Source: Anaeromyxobacter dehalogenans 2CP-1 (lineage in GTDB: Bacteria > Myxococcota > Myxococcia > Myxococcales > Anaeromyxobacteraceae). Taken from it: 64,000 nucleotides of DNA. The stretch is from the NCBI RefSeq assembly GCF_000022145.1, contig NC_011891.1:4818501-4882500 (forward strand). The letters run 5' to 3'. Positions within the stretch are counted from its first letter, which is position 1. Every line of letters starts with the position of its first letter. Both the position numbers and the translations under genes were made by a program. Positions 51,151-60,329 of the stretch are shown here, piece after piece. The notes below the pieces were generated by a model. That model was not told the origin of the DNA. It searched no databases and worked only from the letters and a program-made list of their open reading frames with translations.

Positions 51151-52358
51151 CGGGCGGCCGCGGCGAGCGCCTCCTCCAGCGCCCCGGCGTCCGGGCCGCT
51201 GCCCTGCGCCAGGTCCGGCGCGCCGCCGCCCTTGCCGCCCAGGCGCGCCGCCGCCTCGCGGACCCGCGCGCCCATGTCGACGCCGGTGACGCCCGGCCCG
51301 GTGTCGCGGGGGCGCGCGAACGCGAGGTGGGCCCGCCCCTCCTCCTCCGCGCCGAGGAACGCCGCGCGACCGCGCGCGGCCAGCCCCGCGGCCACCGCGC
51401 GCAGGTACCCGGCCGCGCCCGGCGCGGGCGGTGCCAGCACCGCCCGCACCGCGCCGGCGGGCTGCGCCGCCGCGAGCCGGTCCGCCTCGCCCTCGGCGAG
51501 CGCGGCGGCGAGCCGGTCGAGGTCCTTGCGGCGCTGCGCCGACTCCGCGGCGAGCCGCGCGGTCGCGGCCGGCACCTCCGCCGGCGCGCAGCGCAGCGAC
51601 GCGGCCGCGGCGGCGAGCCGCCCGCGCGCCTCGGCGAGCGCGCGCACCGCCCGCGCGCCGCACACGAACTCGACGCGCGTGCCGGCGCCCCACTTCTGCG
51701 CCCCGAGCACCGCCACGGCGCCCACCGCGCCGGTGCGGCGCGGGTGCGTCCCGCCGCAGGGCGAGGCGTCCACCACCTCGCCGCGCGCGAGGTCGCCCAC
51801 CACCACGATGCGCGCGCCCTTCTCCGGCGCCTTGCGCAGCGGCAGCGCCGCCAGCTCCGCCGGCGCGAAGTCGCGCGCGGTGACCGGCAGGTCGCGGAAC
51901 ACGAGGTCGTTGGCGCGCGCCTCGGCGGCGCGCAGCCGCGCCTCGCCCAGGCCGGCCGGGGGCGCGTCGAGGTCGATGGTGCAGGTCTCGGCGCCGAGGT
52001 GGAACGACACGGTGTGCGCGCCGGCGGTGGCCTCGAACGCGGCCGAGAGCAGGTGCTGGCCGTGGTGCTGCTGGAGGTGGTCCCGGCGGCGGGCCGCGTC
52101 CACCTCGCCCGGCACCGGGGCGCCCGCGTCCGGCGGCGTGCCCTCCAGCGCGTGCAGGACCTCGCCGTCCACCTCCTGCACGTCCACCACCGCGGCGCCG
52201 CCCAGCCGCCCGCGATCCGCCGGCTGGCCGCCGCCCTCCGGGTAGAACGCGGTCCGGTCGAGCACGAGCGCGGGCCGCCCGGCCAGCGTGCGCACGGCCA
52301 CCACCCGCGCCTCGAAGGTGAGCCGGTCCGGATCGTCGAGGTACAGCCGCTCGGTCAT
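51138..52358 (-). CDS. AlaX-type alanyl-tRNA editing protein with DHHA1-like domain
   Basis: The 406-residue protein resembles a stand-alone AlaRS editing enzyme. Zinc-site motifs are QQHHGQHLLSAAF (HxxxH, near 94-106) and DASPCGGTHPRRTG (near 196-209), and YPEGGGQPADRG lies near 40. A helical region follows (about 235-300), then a DHHA1-like C-terminus with LGGKGGGAPDLAQGSG (near 375-390). Such long AlaX proteins deacylate mischarged Ser- or Gly-tRNA(Ala). The ATG at 52358 follows GGGAG. No AlaRS gene is near. Confidence 0.93.
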   Translation of the reverse strand: MTERLYLDDPDRLTFEARVVAVRTLAGRPALVLDRTAFYPEGGGQPADRGRLGGAAVVDVQEVDGEVLHALEGTPPDAGAPVPGEVDAARRRDHLQQHHGQHLLSAAFEATAGAHTVSFHLGAETCTIDLDAPPAGLGEARLRAAEARANDLVFRDLPVTARDFAPAELAALPLRKAPEKGARIVVVGDLARGEVVDASPCGGTHPRRTGAVGAVAVLGAQKWGAGTRVEFVCGARAVRALAEARGRLAAAAASLRCAPAEVPAATARLAAESAQRRKDLDRLAAALAEGEADRLAAAQPAGAVRAVLAPPAPGAAGYLRAVAAGLAARGRAAFLGAEEEGRAHLAFARPRDTGPGVTGVDMGARVREAAARLGGKGGGAPDLAQGSGPDAGALEEALAAAARHDA

Positions 52359-52468
52359 GGTCGCTCCCGGTGCCCCGCCGGCGCGCCGGGCGCCGGGGCG
52401 GGCGAGCATATCCCCGCGGCCCGGCGCGCGGCGTGCCCTCCCGACCCGCGCGCCCCATCGTGAAGGGC

Positions 52469-52873
52469 ATGAAGCTCGTCATCCACGCCCATCACCTCAC
52501 CCTGCCGCCCGACCTGGGCGCGTTCCTCCGCAAGCACGTGACCCGCCCGCTCGCCCGCCTCCAGGACGACTCCGCGGCGGAGCTGGCCGTCCACCTCGGC
52601 GACGCGCGCCGCAAGAAGGGCGGCGTGGACCAGGAGTGCCGGCTCTCGTTCCGGATGCCGGGCACCCGGACGCTGCACGTGGAGAGCGTGCAGGAGGACG
52701 TGCACGTGGCCCTGCTCGACGCCGCGGAGCGGCTGAAGCGCCTCGTGAAGCGCGAGCTGGAGAAGATGCGCTCCCGCACCGGCCACCCGATGCACCGGCC
52801 GCTCGGCCGCAGCTACCGCCTGAGCGCGAGCCGCCGGGGCGTCACGCCGGACGGCGATCCGGCGGGGTTGTAG
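52469..52873 (+). CDS. hpf: Ribosome hibernation-promoting factor / ribosome-associated inhibitor (S30AE)
   Basis: The 134-residue protein is a short S30AE (HPF/RaiA/YfiA) family member that dimerises or inactivates ribosomes in stationary phase. It has an N-terminal strand KLVIHAHHLTLPPDLGAF, the middle AELAVHLGDARRKKGGVDQE and the helix VALLDAAERLKRLVKRELE (near 76-94). There is no C-terminal dimerisation domain. The starts ATG 52469 and GTG 52460 are both possible. Confidence 0.85.
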   Translation: MKLVIHAHHLTLPPDLGAFLRKHVTRPLARLQDDSAAELAVHLGDARRKKGGVDQECRLSFRMPGTRTLHVESVQEDVHVALLDAAERLKRLVKRELEKMRSRTGHPMHRPLGRSYRLSASRRGVTPDGDPAGL

Positions 52874-52979
52874 GGTCCCTCGACTGCGCGCGGCCTCACG
52901 GCCGCGCTACGCTCGGGATGAGCGCGTTCCGCTCACCCTGAGCGTAGGACGGACCGGAGGTCCGTCCGGAGTCGAAGGG
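52874..52979. repeat. Repeat family 2, two copies between convergent genes
   Basis: CCCTCGACTGC + GCGCGGCC/GGCCGCGC hairpin + TACGCTCGGGATGAGCG is followed by CGCTCACCCTGAGCGTAG + GACGGACC/GGTCCGTCC hairpin + GGAGTCGAAGGG. The outer boxes are those of 20811-20900 and 26528-26702; the hairpins between them differ in sequence. It directly follows the hpf stop and abuts the kinase stop. Confidence 0.8.
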
Positions 52980-54896
52980 TCACGCCGCCACGCGCGGCGG
53001 CCCGAGCAGCCGGCGCAGGTGCGCGAGCAGCGCCTCGCTGGTGAACGGCTTCTGGATGAGCTCCACGTCGCCGTCCACCAGCCGGTCCTGCACCAGCACG
53101 TCGTCGGTGTGGCCGGTCATGAACAGCACCTTCATCCCGGGCTGCCCCGGCGTGAGCGCCTCGGCCAGCTCCGCGCCGGTCATGCGCGGCATGACGAGGT
53201 CGGTGAGCAGCACGTCCACCCGGCCGCCGCGGGCGCGCGCCGCCTCCAGCGCCTCGGCGCCGTTCCGCCCGGAGATGACCTGGTAGCCGCTGCCGGAGAG
53301 CACGCGGCCGAGCAGCGTCCGGAGCGCGTCCTCGTCCTCGGCCAGCACCACCGTCTCGCCCAGCCCGCGCGGCGCCGCCACCGGCACCGCGACCGCCACC
53401 CGCGCCGCCGCCTCGTCGGCGGCCGGCAGGTACACGGTGAAGGACGTGCCCGCGCCCGGGCGCGACTCCACCCGGATGGCGCCGCCGGCCTGCCGCACGA
53501 TGCCGTAGACCGTGGCGAGCCCGAGCCCGGTGCCGGTCTCCTTGGTGGTGAAGAACGGCTCGAAGATGCGCGCCCGCACCTCCTCCGTCATGCCCATGCC
53601 GGAGTCGCGCACCGTGAGCGTCACGTAGCGCCCGGCGGGCAGCGAGAGCTCGCGCAGCGCCTGCGGCACCTCCACGTTCGCGGTGGCGATGTGCAGCGGC
53701 CCGCCGTCGGGCATCGCGTCGCGCGCGTTCACCGCCAGGTTGAGCAGCACCTGCGCGAGCTGGTCGGCGTCGGCGAGCACCGGCCACGGCTGCTCCTGGA
53801 GCGTGGTGGTGACCTCGATCCGCTCGCCGATGGCGCGCCCGAGGAGCTTGCCGAGGTCCTGCACCACCTTGTTGAGCGACAGCACCTCCGGCCGGAGCAG
53901 CTTCTTGCGGGAGAGCGTGAGGAGCTGCCGGGTGACGCCCACCGCGCGGTGCGCCGCCTCGATGATCCCGTCGGCGCACTCGCGCAGGCGCGGATCGGTG
54001 GTCGGCAGGTCCCGCACCAGCAGCTCGGAGTAGCCGAGCACCACCGCGAGCACGTTGGAGAAGTCGTGGGCGACGCCGCCGGCGAGCCGGCCCACCGCCT
54101 CCATCTTCTGCGCCTGGCGGAGGTTCTGCTCCAGCTCGCGGCGCTCCGCCTCGGCGCGCTCCCGCTCCGACATGTCGCGCACCGACACCACGCGCAGCCC
54201 GCGGTCGTGCAGGCGCAGCGCGTCCACCGTCACCTCGACCGGGAAGGCCGTCCCATCGGCGCGCCGGTGCCGCCCCGGGGCGGCGTGGATCCCCGCCGCC
54301 GGGCCGCCCTCGCCGCCGCCCTCCTCGAGCAGGTCGGCGTAGCGCAGGTCGCGGAGCGCGTCGCGATCGCGGCCGTAGAGCCGCTCGGCGGCCGGGTTCG
54401 CGTCCTCCAGCCGGCCCGACTCCGCGTCCACCAGCAGGATGGCGTCGGAGGAGGTCTCGAACACGCCGCGGTGCAGCGCCTCGCTCTCCACCAGGCGCGC
54501 CACCAGCTCGCGCTGCGAGCGCTTCATCCGCACCTTCTCGACCGCGTTCTCGACCTTGAGGTTGAGCGCGTCGTAATCGGAGACCGGCTTCGTCACGTAG
54601 TCGAACGCGCCGATCTGCACCGCCTGGATGGCGGAGTCGAGGGAGGCGTAGCCGGTGACCAGGATCACCTCGACGTCGGGCTTGGCCGCCTTGAGCTGGC
54701 GGGCCACGTCGAGCCCCGAGCCGTCGCCCAGGTTCTTGTCCACCAGCGCCACGTCGATGTCGCCGGGCTCCGCCGCGCGCGCCAGCGCCTCGCGCGCCGA
54801 GCCGGCGAGGAGCAGGGTGCGCCCCTCGCCTTCCAGGAACCGCCGGAACACGTCGAGGATCACGGGCTCGTCGTCGACGATGAGGATCGTCGCCAT
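52980..54896 (-). CDS. Hybrid histidine kinase (REC-PAS-HisKA-HATPase-REC)
   Basis: The 638-residue soluble kinase has an N-terminal receiver (about 3-120, TILIVDDEPVILDV, phospho-Asp in VALVDKNLGDGSG, YVTKPV), a PAS domain (about 130-250), HisKA with AGGVAHDFSNVLAVV (His near 280), a HATPase (about 380-500, NLAVNARDAM, DSGMGMTEE, GTGLGLATVYGIV) and a second receiver (about 518-632, DVLLTDLVMPRMTG, IQKPF). It is last of a five-gene minus-strand operon. Its start lies inside the end of the upstream Ig-like gene (37-base overlap). Confidence 0.94.
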   Translation of the reverse strand: MATILIVDDEPVILDVFRRFLEGEGRTLLLAGSAREALARAAEPGDIDVALVDKNLGDGSGLDVARQLKAAKPDVEVILVTGYASLDSAIQAVQIGAFDYVTKPVSDYDALNLKVENAVEKVRMKRSQRELVARLVESEALHRGVFETSSDAILLVDAESGRLEDANPAAERLYGRDRDALRDLRYADLLEEGGGEGGPAAGIHAAPGRHRRADGTAFPVEVTVDALRLHDRGLRVVSVRDMSERERAEAERRELEQNLRQAQKMEAVGRLAGGVAHDFSNVLAVVLGYSELLVRDLPTTDPRLRECADGIIEAAHRAVGVTRQLLTLSRKKLLRPEVLSLNKVVQDLGKLLGRAIGERIEVTTTLQEQPWPVLADADQLAQVLLNLAVNARDAMPDGGPLHIATANVEVPQALRELSLPAGRYVTLTVRDSGMGMTEEVRARIFEPFFTTKETGTGLGLATVYGIVRQAGGAIRVESRPGAGTSFTVYLPAADEAAARVAVAVPVAAPRGLGETVVLAEDEDALRTLLGRVLSGSGYQVISGRNGAEALEAARARGGRVDVLLTDLVMPRMTGAELAEALTPGQPGMKVLFMTGHTDDVLVQDRLVDGDVELIQKPFTSEALLAHLRRLLGPPRVAA

Positions 54897-56854
54897 GTCG
54901 CCTCCGGGAGATCGAAGCGGACCCCGGCCGAGAGGCCCGCCGCCGCGAGCGCGCCGAGCGGCGAGCGCCCGGCGGCCAGCAGCGACGCCTCCAAGAATGG
55001 GGTCGCGAAGCGGAACGGCCAGCCCACGCCCAGGGTGGCGTGGAGCGCGGGGGCGGCGCCGGCGTCGCGGGCGGCACCGTCGGGATCGACGCGGCCGAGG
55101 AGCGCGCCCGCGGCCAGGCTCCCCCACAGCTCCGGCCCGCGGCGCAGCTCCCGGCGGACCGTGGCGCCGCCGAGGAGCGTCAGGCCCCGCGCCGGCGCGT
55201 CGGCGCTGAGCCGAATCGGCTCGCCCCTGGAGCCGGTGGCCCGCAGGTCGCGGTGGTCGTCGAACCCGAGCACGCCGGCCTCCAGCCGCCAGGCGAGCAC
55301 GTAGGTCGGGGGCAACAGGCCCCGCATCGGCAGCTCCGTCGCGAGCCCCGCGCTCGCGGCGGTGAAGCGCCCCCGCAGGTCCCACAGGACGCCCGCGGTG
55401 GGGAGGATCGCCGGCCCGCGGGGGGGGACCAGCAGGAGCTCGGCGGTGGCCCGCGCCTGGCCCACCTGGGCGAGCACGGTCTCGCCGGTCCGCGCCGGGA
55501 CGGCGGGCGCGCGGTACCGCACCCGCCAGGTCCCCTCGCCGTCCGGCTCCACGCCCAGGATCGACCCGCGCCGCGCCGAGACGGCCGGCACCGCGCGGAC
55601 CGGGTTGTCGTAGCGATCGAGCACCGTGACCCGGAGCGCGGCGTCGTGGCCGTCGGCGAGCAGCACCGCGTCGTCGGGCGAGAAGCGGGCCCGGGCGGGC
55701 GGGCCGGGCTGCAGCGGCAGCGCGCGCGACCCCGAGATCCCGGCCGCGGGCGCGCGGGCGATGATGACCACCTCGCCGCGGCCGCCGAAGCCGGGGCGGA
55801 CCCGCAGCCGCGCCGCGACCGCGCCGACCCCGGCCGGCGCCGGCGCGGAGAGGGTGCCGCCCGCCGCCGCCAGCTCCACCGGCGCGTCCACCGCGTTGCC
55901 GGCGGCGTCGAGCACGCGGGCGGTGACGCCCACCTCCTCGACCGAGCCCGCCACCACCGCCTCGCGATCGAACGTCACCGCCACCGTGGCGGGCGGCCCG
56001 GCGACGGCGTCGAGCCGGATCACCGCGCGCGAGGCGGGCGAGCCGGGGAGCCGCACCACCAGCCGGTCCTCGCCCACCGCGCCGGCCGGCAGGGTCCAGA
56101 TCGCCTCGAACGCGCCCGGCTCGCGGGCCACCGCGCTCACGCTGCCGCGCGAGGCCTCGAACGCCGGCACGTCGCCGCGGCGCGCCGCCCCGTGGGGCGC
56201 GACCACGTAGGCGAGCACGCGCACGTGCTCGGCCTGGTCGGCGTGCACCGCGACGTGGTCCGCGACCGCGTGCACGAGCGAGGTCTCCGGCACGTGCAGG
56301 TCCACCGGCCGGAAGCCGTGGTGGGCCTCGCGCACGCCGGGCGGGACCACCACCGGGATGACCGCCAGGCCGTCGGGGCCTGCGCGCCGCGGCCCGAAGG
56401 TCCGGTCGCCGATGCGCAGCGAGATCTCCTGCCCGGGCTGCGATCGGACCCGCGCGTCCCCCTGCCCGGAGAGCGGCAGCGCCAGCCACCCGTCCACCGG
56501 GCCGCGCGCGGTCCGGCCGGTGGCGGCGACGATCGCGACCAGGGGGTAGCGCTCGGCGGGCGGGCGGTAGCGCGCGGCGAAGCCGCCGCCCGCGAGCCGG
56601 CGGAGCCCCTCCACCCGGCCGGCGTTGGTGGAGATCGAGAGCTCCTCCACCTCGGCGGGCGCGTGGATGCGCAGCTCGGCGGCGCCGTCGCGCCCGAGCA
56701 GCAGGCGCGGCGGATCGGCCACGATGCGCAGCGCGCCGCCCGAGCCGGGCGGCGGCTCGTCCAGCGCGGCGGCGCCGGCCGGACCGAACGCCGCCAGCAG
56801 GGCGACGGCCACGAGGGCGCGGGTCGGGCTAGGGCGGCGGCGGCGGCGGCGCAT
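54860..56854 (-). CDS. Exported protein with Ig-like repeats and a probable C-terminal beta-barrel
   Basis: The 664-residue protein has a basic N-terminus (six arginines) and signal helix (about 12-30), then several invasin/Big_1-type beta domains (for example AVTFDREAVVAGSVEEVGVT and VLDRYDNPVRAVPAVSARRG). The C-terminal region has alternating hydrophobic strands (LWDLRGRFTAASAGLATE; LEASLLAAGR) up to GVRFDLP, as in an outer-membrane barrel. The last 12 residues are encoded where the gene overlaps the kinase by 37 bases. It overlaps the upstream gene by 26 bases. Position among three kinases suggests a surface or periplasmic partner in signalling, which is inference. Confidence 0.75.
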   Translation of the reverse strand: MRRRRRRPSPTRALVAVALLAAFGPAGAAALDEPPPGSGGALRIVADPPRLLLGRDGAAELRIHAPAEVEELSISTNAGRVEGLRRLAGGGFAARYRPPAERYPLVAIVAATGRTARGPVDGWLALPLSGQGDARVRSQPGQEISLRIGDRTFGPRRAGPDGLAVIPVVVPPGVREAHHGFRPVDLHVPETSLVHAVADHVAVHADQAEHVRVLAYVVAPHGAARRGDVPAFEASRGSVSAVAREPGAFEAIWTLPAGAVGEDRLVVRLPGSPASRAVIRLDAVAGPPATVAVTFDREAVVAGSVEEVGVTARVLDAAGNAVDAPVELAAAGGTLSAPAPAGVGAVAARLRVRPGFGGRGEVVIIARAPAAGISGSRALPLQPGPPARARFSPDDAVLLADGHDAALRVTVLDRYDNPVRAVPAVSARRGSILGVEPDGEGTWRVRYRAPAVPARTGETVLAQVGQARATAELLLVPPRGPAILPTAGVLWDLRGRFTAASAGLATELPMRGLLPPTYVLAWRLEAGVLGFDDHRDLRATGSRGEPIRLSADAPARGLTLLGGATVRRELRRGPELWGSLAAGALLGRVDPDGAARDAGAAPALHATLGVGWPFRFATPFLEASLLAAGRSPLGALAAAGLSAGVRFDLPEATWRRSSSSTTSP

Positions 56855-57446
56855 TCCAGTCCATCTCGAGCGACTCGATGTTGCCCGCCCTGGTCGCGGT
56901 GGGCGGGCAGCGGCCGTCGGGGGCGGGGGCGGCGCCGGGCCGGCACTCCGGCGCGGCGGCGGGCTCCGGCCGCTCCTGGGCGCGGCGTGCGGCCGCGCGC
57001 GCGAGGACGCCCGGCGCCACCTCGGCGGACGGGCGCGCCTTGGCGCGGAACGCCTCCGCGGTGGCCGCGGCGGGCGCCGCCTTGGGCGCGGCCACGGCCG
57101 CCGTAGCGGCGGGCGCGGCGGAAGGGGTCGGGACGGGGGCGGCGGCTGGCGCCGGGGTGGCGGGCGCGGGGTCGACCGCGGAGGTCGGGGCGCCGCGGGC
57201 GGCCGGGGCCGGGGCTGGACGCGGCGGGCGGCGCGCGGCGGCGGCCGGCGCGGGCGAAGGCGGCGGTGCCGCCGGCGCGGCGACGGTGAGGACCGCCGGG
57301 CTCGCCGGCGACCCGGCCGTCACCGCCTCGGCCTCGGGCGCAGGCGGGGCCGCGTGGCGGCGCCCGGACAGGACCGCGCCCGCGCTGGCCGCGGCCACCC
57401 CGGACGCGAGCGCCAGCCAGGCGGCGAGGCGCGCGGCGCGGATCAC
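56829..57446 (-). CDS. Proline/alanine-rich membrane-anchored protein
   Basis: The 205-residue protein is not recognised. It has a single N-terminal hydrophobic helix (about 4-26), a long Ala/Pro linker (about 30-130), a short RAKARPSAEVAPGVLARAAARRAQ helical part, a pair of cysteines (ECRPGAAPAPDGRC) and a terminal run of prolines. It may span the periplasm as a stalk. GTG at 57446 overlaps the upstream kinase's stop (GTGA); it overlaps the Ig-like gene by 26 bases. Confidence 0.6.
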   Translation of the reverse strand: MIRAARLAAWLALASGVAAASAGAVLSGRRHAAPPAPEAEAVTAGSPASPAVLTVAAPAAPPPSPAPAAAARRPPRPAPAPAARGAPTSAVDPAPATPAPAAAPVPTPSAAPAATAAVAAPKAAPAAATAEAFRAKARPSAEVAPGVLARAAARRAQERPEPAAAPECRPGAAPAPDGRCPPTATRAGNIESLEMDWNAPPPPPP

Positions 57447-58180
57447 GGCGTCCCCTCCGCCGGCGCGGCCGGGATGGAGACGCAGAACTCGGTCACCGCC
57501 CACGGGAGCCGGGCCGGATCGGCGGCGTCCACCAGCGTCACCGCGCCGCCGAAGCGGCTCATCAAGCGGCGCGAGATGTGGAGCCCGAGGCCGGTGCCGT
57601 GCCCGGGCGCCTTGGTGGTGAAGCGCGGCTCGAAGATGCGCTCGCGGAGCTCGGCCGGGATGCCCGTCCCCGCATCCGACACGCGCACCTCGATGCCCTC
57701 GCCCGCCGCCGCGATCACCCGCACCTCCACCCGCCCCGGGCCCACACCATCCACCGCGTCGAGCGCGTTGGCGATGAGGTTCGTCGCCGCGTGCACCAGC
57801 GCGCCCGGCGCCCCGAAGCCGTCGGGCAGGCCCGCCGCAGGCGCGAACGCGAAGCGCGCGCCGAGCGGGCGGACGCGCAGCGCCAGCAGGTCCACCGCGC
57901 GCGCGACCACCGGCGCGACCGCGAAGCGCACCGGCTCGGCGTCGCCGGCGCGGAACAGCTCGTCGTAGCCGTTCACGACCTCGCCCATGCGCGCGAGCTG
58001 GCTGCGCAGGATCCGCCACGCCTCCTGCTGCGCCAGCCCCGGGCCGGCGGCGCGCTCGAGCAGCGTGGCGGCCGCGTCCGCGCCCATGAGCGGCTGCCGC
58101 AGCTCGTGGAGCAGCGCGGGCGCGAGCAGCTCGGCGTCGAGCAGGGCGAGTCCGGCGGGGTCGTCGTGCTTCCTCTTCAT
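57443..58180 (-). CDS. Soluble histidine kinase without a sensor domain
   Basis: The 245-residue protein has only the catalytic core: an H-box LLHELRQPLMGADAA (His near 25), then a HATPase with AATNLIANALDAVDGVG (N-box, near 131-147), VSDAGTGIPAEL (near 167) and GHGTGLGLHISRRLM (near 195-209). No sensor, membrane helix or receiver is present, so its input must come from another protein, perhaps the sensor kinase encoded ten bases upstream. It is divergent in sequence from that kinase, so it is not a recent duplicate. Confidence 0.9.
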   Translation of the reverse strand: MKRKHDDPAGLALLDAELLAPALLHELRQPLMGADAAATLLERAAGPGLAQQEAWRILRSQLARMGEVVNGYDELFRAGDAEPVRFAVAPVVARAVDLLALRVRPLGARFAFAPAAGLPDGFGAPGALVHAATNLIANALDAVDGVGPGRVEVRVIAAAGEGIEVRVSDAGTGIPAELRERIFEPRFTTKAPGHGTGLGLHISRRLMSRFGGAVTLVDAADPARLPWAVTEFCVSIPAAPAEGTP

Positions 58181-58190
58181 GCGCGCTCCG

Positions 58191-60032
58191 TCAGGCGAGG
58201 TGCGCGGCCGTGGCCGCCGGGAGCAGCACCGTGATGGCCGCCCCCGCCCCCTCCTCGCTCTCCACCACGATGCGCCCGTGGTGGGCCTCCACGATGCTGT
58301 GCGACACCGACAGCCCCAGGCCGACGCGGCCCGGGTGCTCCTTGGTGGTGAAGAACGGGTCGAAGATCCGCTCGCGGATGGTGACCGGGATGCCCTTGCC
58401 GGTGTCGGCGATGCGCAGCCGCAGCGCCTCGCCGTCCACCGTGCCGAGCGACACCTCCAGCGAGCCGCCGCGCGGCATGGCGTTGATGGCGTTCTCCACC
58501 AGGTGCGCCACCACCTGCTGGATCTGCACCGGGTCGCCCTGCGCGTCGGGGAGCCGCTCGTCGAAGCGGGTGGTGAGCTCGATGCCGGCGGCGCGCAGGC
58601 GGTCCTCGTAGAGCGCCAGCGCGGCGCGCACCGGGGCCACCAGCGAGAAGCGCCGGCCCTGCATCGACCGCTCCTGGTCGGCGAAGCTGCGCAGGTCCTC
58701 CACCACCCGCGCCACGCGCGCGGTCTGCTCCTGCGCCCGCCCGATCATCTCGGCGTGCGCGCTGCCCGCCGGCAGCTCGCGCTTCAGGATGGCGAGGTAG
58801 CCCACGATGGCGGTCATGGGGTTGTTGAGCTCGTGCGCCAGGCCCGCGCCGAGCGAGCCGAGCGCGGCCAGGCGGCGGGTGCGGAGGATCTGGTCCTGCG
58901 CGGTCTTCAGCTCGGCGGTGCGCTCCTCGACGCGCGACTGCAGCTCGCGGTTCCAGCCGCGGATCTCCTCGTCGCGCCGCCGCAGCTCCCCGGTCATGCG
59001 GCCGAAGGCGCGGCCCAGGTCGGCGATCTCGTCCCGGCCCTTCTCCGACACCGGGGCCGAGAAGTCGCCGGCGGCGATGGCGGCCGCGGCGCGCGAGAGC
59101 CGCTCCACCGGCCGCGTCACCATCCGCGCCAGCACCGCGCCCACCAGCAGCGCCAGCACGAGCGCCACCGCGGACCAGCCCACCGTGTAGAAGCGCAGCC
59201 GCTCCGCCGCGCTGAACGCGACCGCCATGGGCTGCGCCACCACCGCGCCCCAGCCCAGCGAGCCGAGCGGCGCGAACGCGGACAGCCAGCGCTCGCCGTC
59301 CTGCCGCCGCACCAGCCGCGACCAGGCCAGGCCCTTCCCGAACCCGACCTCGGACAGCCGGCGCTCCTCGTCGGTGAGCGGCCCGGCCTGCACCCCCGCG
59401 ATGAGCGCGCCCTGGCCGTCCACCAGGTACGCGAGCCCGCCGGCGCCGGACAGCTCGGCGATGCGGTGCTCCACGTCGCGGAGCAGGATCTCCGCCGCGA
59501 GCGTCCGGTCCTTGCCGATGCGGAGCGCCACCGCGATGCGGGCCGGGCCGCGCTCGCCGCGGTACGGGGCCGAGAGCGTGGTCGCCCCGGCCTTCGCGGG
59601 CGCTCGCGGGATCTGCCGGGCGAAGCGATCGAGGTCGCGGTCGTCCACCGGCTCGCGGCCGGCCAGCGCCGGATCGCGCTCCGGCCGCCGCTCGAACACC
59701 GGCCCGGCCACCGGCGTGTTCGCGTCGTCGACGAGCACCAGGATCGAGACGAACGGGAGCTGCCGGTACGGGATGTCGAGCACCGCCGACAGCTCGCCGC
59801 GCGAGAACTCGTCGAAGGGCATCGCCGAGACCGCGAGGCGCAGGCTCTCGACCGAGTTCCCGACGAACCGCTCGGTGAACAGCGCCAGGTCCTCGGCGGC
59901 CTGGACCTGCATGCGGCCGACGGTGCGCTGCAGCTCGTCGCGGCTCACGGTGTACGAGACGAGCCCGAGCAGCGCGACCGGGAGGACCCCGACCGCCAGG
60001 AGCACGAGCCCGATCTTCGCGCCGAACCGCAT
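58191..60032 (-). CDS. Membrane sensor histidine kinase with periplasmic sensor and HAMP
   Basis: The 613-residue protein has a membrane helix (about 6-27), a large periplasmic sensor (about 28-280, double-Cache-like: LVDDANTPVAGPVFE and GGLAYLVDGQGALIAG), a second helix (about 285-305), HAMP (about 306-360, RPVERLSRAAAAIAAGDFS) and a coiled coil. HisKA (LGAGLAHELNNPMTAI, His near 397) and a HATPase (VENAINAMPRG, ADTGKGIP, VGLGLSVSHSIV) complete it. The ATG at 60032 is chosen because it gives the short cytoplasmic start MRFGAKIG; an upstream extension to 60173 is low-complexity. It heads the operon down to the hybrid kinase at 52980. Confidence 0.93.
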   Translation of the reverse strand: MRFGAKIGLVLLAVGVLPVALLGLVSYTVSRDELQRTVGRMQVQAAEDLALFTERFVGNSVESLRLAVSAMPFDEFSRGELSAVLDIPYRQLPFVSILVLVDDANTPVAGPVFERRPERDPALAGREPVDDRDLDRFARQIPRAPAKAGATTLSAPYRGERGPARIAVALRIGKDRTLAAEILLRDVEHRIAELSGAGGLAYLVDGQGALIAGVQAGPLTDEERRLSEVGFGKGLAWSRLVRRQDGERWLSAFAPLGSLGWGAVVAQPMAVAFSAAERLRFYTVGWSAVALVLALLVGAVLARMVTRPVERLSRAAAAIAAGDFSAPVSEKGRDEIADLGRAFGRMTGELRRRDEEIRGWNRELQSRVEERTAELKTAQDQILRTRRLAALGSLGAGLAHELNNPMTAIVGYLAILKRELPAGSAHAEMIGRAQEQTARVARVVEDLRSFADQERSMQGRRFSLVAPVRAALALYEDRLRAAGIELTTRFDERLPDAQGDPVQIQQVVAHLVENAINAMPRGGSLEVSLGTVDGEALRLRIADTGKGIPVTIRERIFDPFFTTKEHPGRVGLGLSVSHSIVEAHHGRIVVESEEGAGAAITVLLPAATAAHLA

Positions 60033-60329
60033 GCGGTGCCCGGAGTCCTTGCCGAGGGAGCCGTCGAGATCCGCCCCGGGGAACGGCGGTTGCCCGGCCG
60101 TCCCTCGCAGGAGGGGGAATATGGTCGCCACCTGGGGAGGTGGACAAGCCTCGCAGGTGGCGGAATGTCCCACAAACCCGGGACGGAGCGAAGGAAAGTC
60201 AGGCCGCGGCGGGCGCGCGATCCCCAGATGGGCGCGCTCTCTCAGTGGAATTCCGTGCGTTCAGAGTCGTTTGACTGCCCCGCGGGAATCGGTATGGTGC
60301 GCGCGCTTGCCCTCCCAGGGAGACCCTCG
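60033..60329. other. Divergent intergenic region before the phosphate genes
   Basis: There is no gene in these 297 bases. It must hold the promoter of the sensor-kinase operon (minus) and of the phosphate pair (plus; see 60271-60298). GGTGGACAAGCCTCGCAGGTGG and GCCACCTGGGGAGGTGG near 60126-60160 form partial inverted repeats that could be a regulator site. Confidence 0.5.
60271..60298 (+). promoter_or_regulatory. Promoter of the PhoU-like/PiT pair
   Basis: TTGACT (60271-60276), 16 bases and TATGGT (60293-60298) match sigma-70. The expected start near 60305 leaves a leader of about 25 bases with CAGGGAG before the ATG at 60330. No clear Pho box was recognised. Confidence 0.65.
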
